From contig JBBKVT010000304.1 of NCBI GenBank assembly GCA_037968535.1, forward strand, positions 1 to 41,023: a stretch of DNA of 41,023 nucleotides, given 5' to 3'. The position numbers and the translations under genes were made by a program. The notes below the pieces were generated by a model, which was given only the letters and a program-made list of their open reading frames with translations, was not told the DNA's origin and did no database searches. The DNA is from JAHEAO01 sp037968535 (GTDB lineage: Bacteria; Pseudomonadota; Alphaproteobacteria; Rhodobacterales; Rhodobacteraceae). The first letter of the stretch is position 1; every line of letters starts with the position of its first letter. Of the stretch, positions 39,906 through 41,023 are shown piece by piece.

Positions 39906-40754
39906 ATGAAAGACGAACGCCGCGCGCATCCCTTCCGGGATTCGCATCAGGATCGTGAAACCGCCAAGGACATTCCGGACACGCCGCAGACCCGGTCTAA
40001 GGCGTATCGGCTGGCTTTCGACGATACCGATTTCCTGTGTCGCGACGAATTGCGGCCGGTGCGGCTGCAACTCGAACTGCTGAAGCCGGAAATGCTGATG
40101 ACGGAATACGGCGTCGAATCCACGGTCGTGCTGTTCGGCGGTGCGCGGATCCCCGAACCCGCGCACAAGGACACGGCGCGGACCGAGACACTGGCGGAAC
40201 TGTCGAAATATTACGACGAAGCCCGAGAGTTTGCGCGGCTGATGACGCTGCGCTCGGTCGACAGCGGACATCGGCACCATGTCATCGTGACCGGCGGCGG
40301 TCCGGGCGTAATGGAAGCCGGCAATCGGGGTGCTGCCGATGCCGGCGGGGTGTCGGTCGGGCTGAACATCGTATTGCCGCATGAACAGGCGCCGAACGAG
40401 TATGTCACGCCGGACCTGTGCTTCAACTTTCACTATTTCGGGATCCGGAAGATGCATTTCCTGATGCGTGCGAAGGCGATCGCGATCTTCCCCGGCGGCT
40501 TCGGCACGCTTGATGAGATGTTCGAGGCGCTGACCCTGATCCAGACCGGCCGGATGGAGCAGATCCCCTTCCTGCTGTTTGGCGAGGCATTCTGGCGCAA
40601 GATCATCAACTGGGAGGCGCTTGCCGACGCCGGGACGATCTCGGATCAGGATCTGAAACTGTTCCGGTTCGTCGAAACCGCCGATCAGGCCATCGCGGCG
40701 ATAGACAACTGGGAAGGTGCGGGGGTCAAGCGTGGCGCGATACCGGGGCGATGA
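39906..40754 (+). CDS. LOG-family protein (TIGR00730-like, Rossmann fold)
   Basis: 282 residues. Nucleotide-binding marks are VVLFGGARIPEP, GGGPGVMEAGNRGA and the signature PGGFGTLDE, which places it in the lysine-decarboxylase-like/LOG group that typically cleaves nucleoside monophosphates to base plus ribose phosphate. The protein is longer than plant LOG by an N-terminal segment of about 60 residues. AGGAG six bases before ATG 39906 fixes the start. It is divergent from dapD. Confidence 0.9.
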   Translation: MKDERRAHPFRDSHQDRETAKDIPDTPQTRSKAYRLAFDDTDFLCRDELRPVRLQLELLKPEMLMTEYGVESTVVLFGGARIPEPAHKDTARTETLAELSKYYDEAREFARLMTLRSVDSGHRHHVIVTGGGPGVMEAGNRGAADAGGVSVGLNIVLPHEQAPNEYVTPDLCFNFHYFGIRKMHFLMRAKAIAIFPGGFGTLDEMFEALTLIQTGRMEQIPFLLFGEAFWRKIINWEALADAGTISDQDLKLFRFVETADQAIAAIDNWEGAGVKRGAIPGR

Positions 40755-40755
40755 G

Positions 40756-40774
40756 CGGTCATCAAAAATGACCG
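40756..40774. repeat. Perfect seven-pair inverted repeat after the LOG gene
   Basis: CGGTCAT (40756-40762), loop CAAAA, ATGACCG (40768-40774), starting one base after the LOG stop. It has no T tract, so it is not a standard terminator. It could be an mRNA-end hairpin or an operator for the next gene. Confidence 0.4.
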
Positions 40775-40835
40775 ATTGCGTCCAATCATCGTCATGATCG
40801 CCAAATACCTCGGCCGCAACGCCAGGAGCACTGAG

Positions 40836-41023
40836 ATGGCCATGGAAGCGAACACGACGTGGCGCCCTAACCCGATGTCCGGGCTGGTCCGGCGCAACCG
40901 CGCCCTGATCTGCATCGTCTTGCTGCATTGGCTTTTTGCGATGGCGATCGGGCTTGGCTTCTCGATCCCCTTCAACGGCAGCACGTTAAGCACATTGGGC
41001 ATGCTCTTCAGCATCCTGATCCC
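40836..41023 (+). CDS. N-terminus of a membrane protein, 3' end outside window
   Basis: The first 62 residues are visible. A short polar N-terminus with two arginines (LVRRNR) leads into a membrane helix (ALICIVLLHWLFAMAIGLGF), and a second hydrophobic segment begins at the window edge. AGGAG seven bases before ATG 40836 supports this start; an ATG at 40794 is in frame. A PAP2-type phosphatase is one possibility suggested by the N-terminal pattern, but the visible part cannot confirm any family. Confidence 0.6.
   Translation, partial: MAMEANTTWRPNPMSGLVRRNRALICIVLLHWLFAMAIGLGFSIPFNGSTLSTLGMLFSILI

Noticed and set aside
39816..40928. 370-codon minus-strand frame opposite the LOG gene
   Set aside because: Antisense to a protein with clear LOG motifs; composition typical of a shadow frame.
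1..41023. tRNA, rRNA, CRISPR, insertion sequences, prophage or att sites
   Set aside because: I looked for tRNA T-arm patterns, regularly spaced repeats, transposase or integrase motifs and long terminal repeats and found none convincing by eye.

Overview
The window looks like chromosomal backbone of a GC-rich alphaproteobacterium, most likely of the Rhodobacteraceae/Roseobacter group. The evidence is the mix of families: a CcrM-type GANTC methyltransferase beside rnhB, the lspA-DUF3035-M16-M16 string, DUF4170 and DUF3775 proteins, lpxK next to a WaaA-like gene, a Hint_2 protein with a choice-of-anchor L domain, and the dapD/dapE locus. I see no rRNA, tRNA, CRISPR array, transposase or integrase. 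Family names come from reading the translations; no database search was possible.

Layout. 1-4272 (minus): acyl-CoA ligase, livG, a possible tiny membrane protein, livH and a VOC-family gene cut by the window edge; this looks like part of a branched-chain amino-acid/organic-acid uptake and activation operon. 4547-5608 (plus): lysine-forming saccharopine dehydrogenase. 5624-9040 (minus): mutL, rmuC, DUF3775, with a 4-base mutL/rmuC overlap. 9086-16236 (minus): heparinase II/III-like protein, purH, lspA, DUF3035 lipoprotein, and a catalytic/non-catalytic pair of M16 peptidases. 16461-18939 (plus): DUF4170, WaaA-like protein, lpxK. 18914-21259 (minus): dciA, dsbA-like, CoA-transferase III, converging on lpxK with a 26-base overlap. 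21343-23581 (plus): mutY and an AlkB-type monooxygenase. 23786-26501 (minus): rnhB, ccrM (with its own GANTC-bearing upstream region and a strong terminator), DUF3592 membrane protein.

26615-28470 is the least explained part. Two orphan-looking minus-strand terminators flank a possible small RNA. Then comes a cysteine-containing exported protein, transcribed divergently from a small exported protein that overlaps a gene for a two-helix membrane protein. The cytoplasmic C-terminus of that membrane protein reads as an OmpR/PhoB-type winged helix. The divergent spacer carries two palindromes and a direct repeat spaced exactly 20 bases. This reads as a self-contained signalling module and is my best candidate for something undescribed.

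28541-35087 (minus): L-idonate-5-dehydrogenase-like enzyme, lytic transglycosylase, RNase R, DUF2064 glycosyltransferase, dapE. 35371-38085 (plus): two adjacent Hint-domain genes, the second with an apparently disabled Hint active site, sitting between dapE and dapD. 38278-39823 (minus): dapD, GlsB/YeaQ membrane protein and a conserved hypothetical. 39906-41023 (plus): LOG-family protein and the start of a membrane protein.
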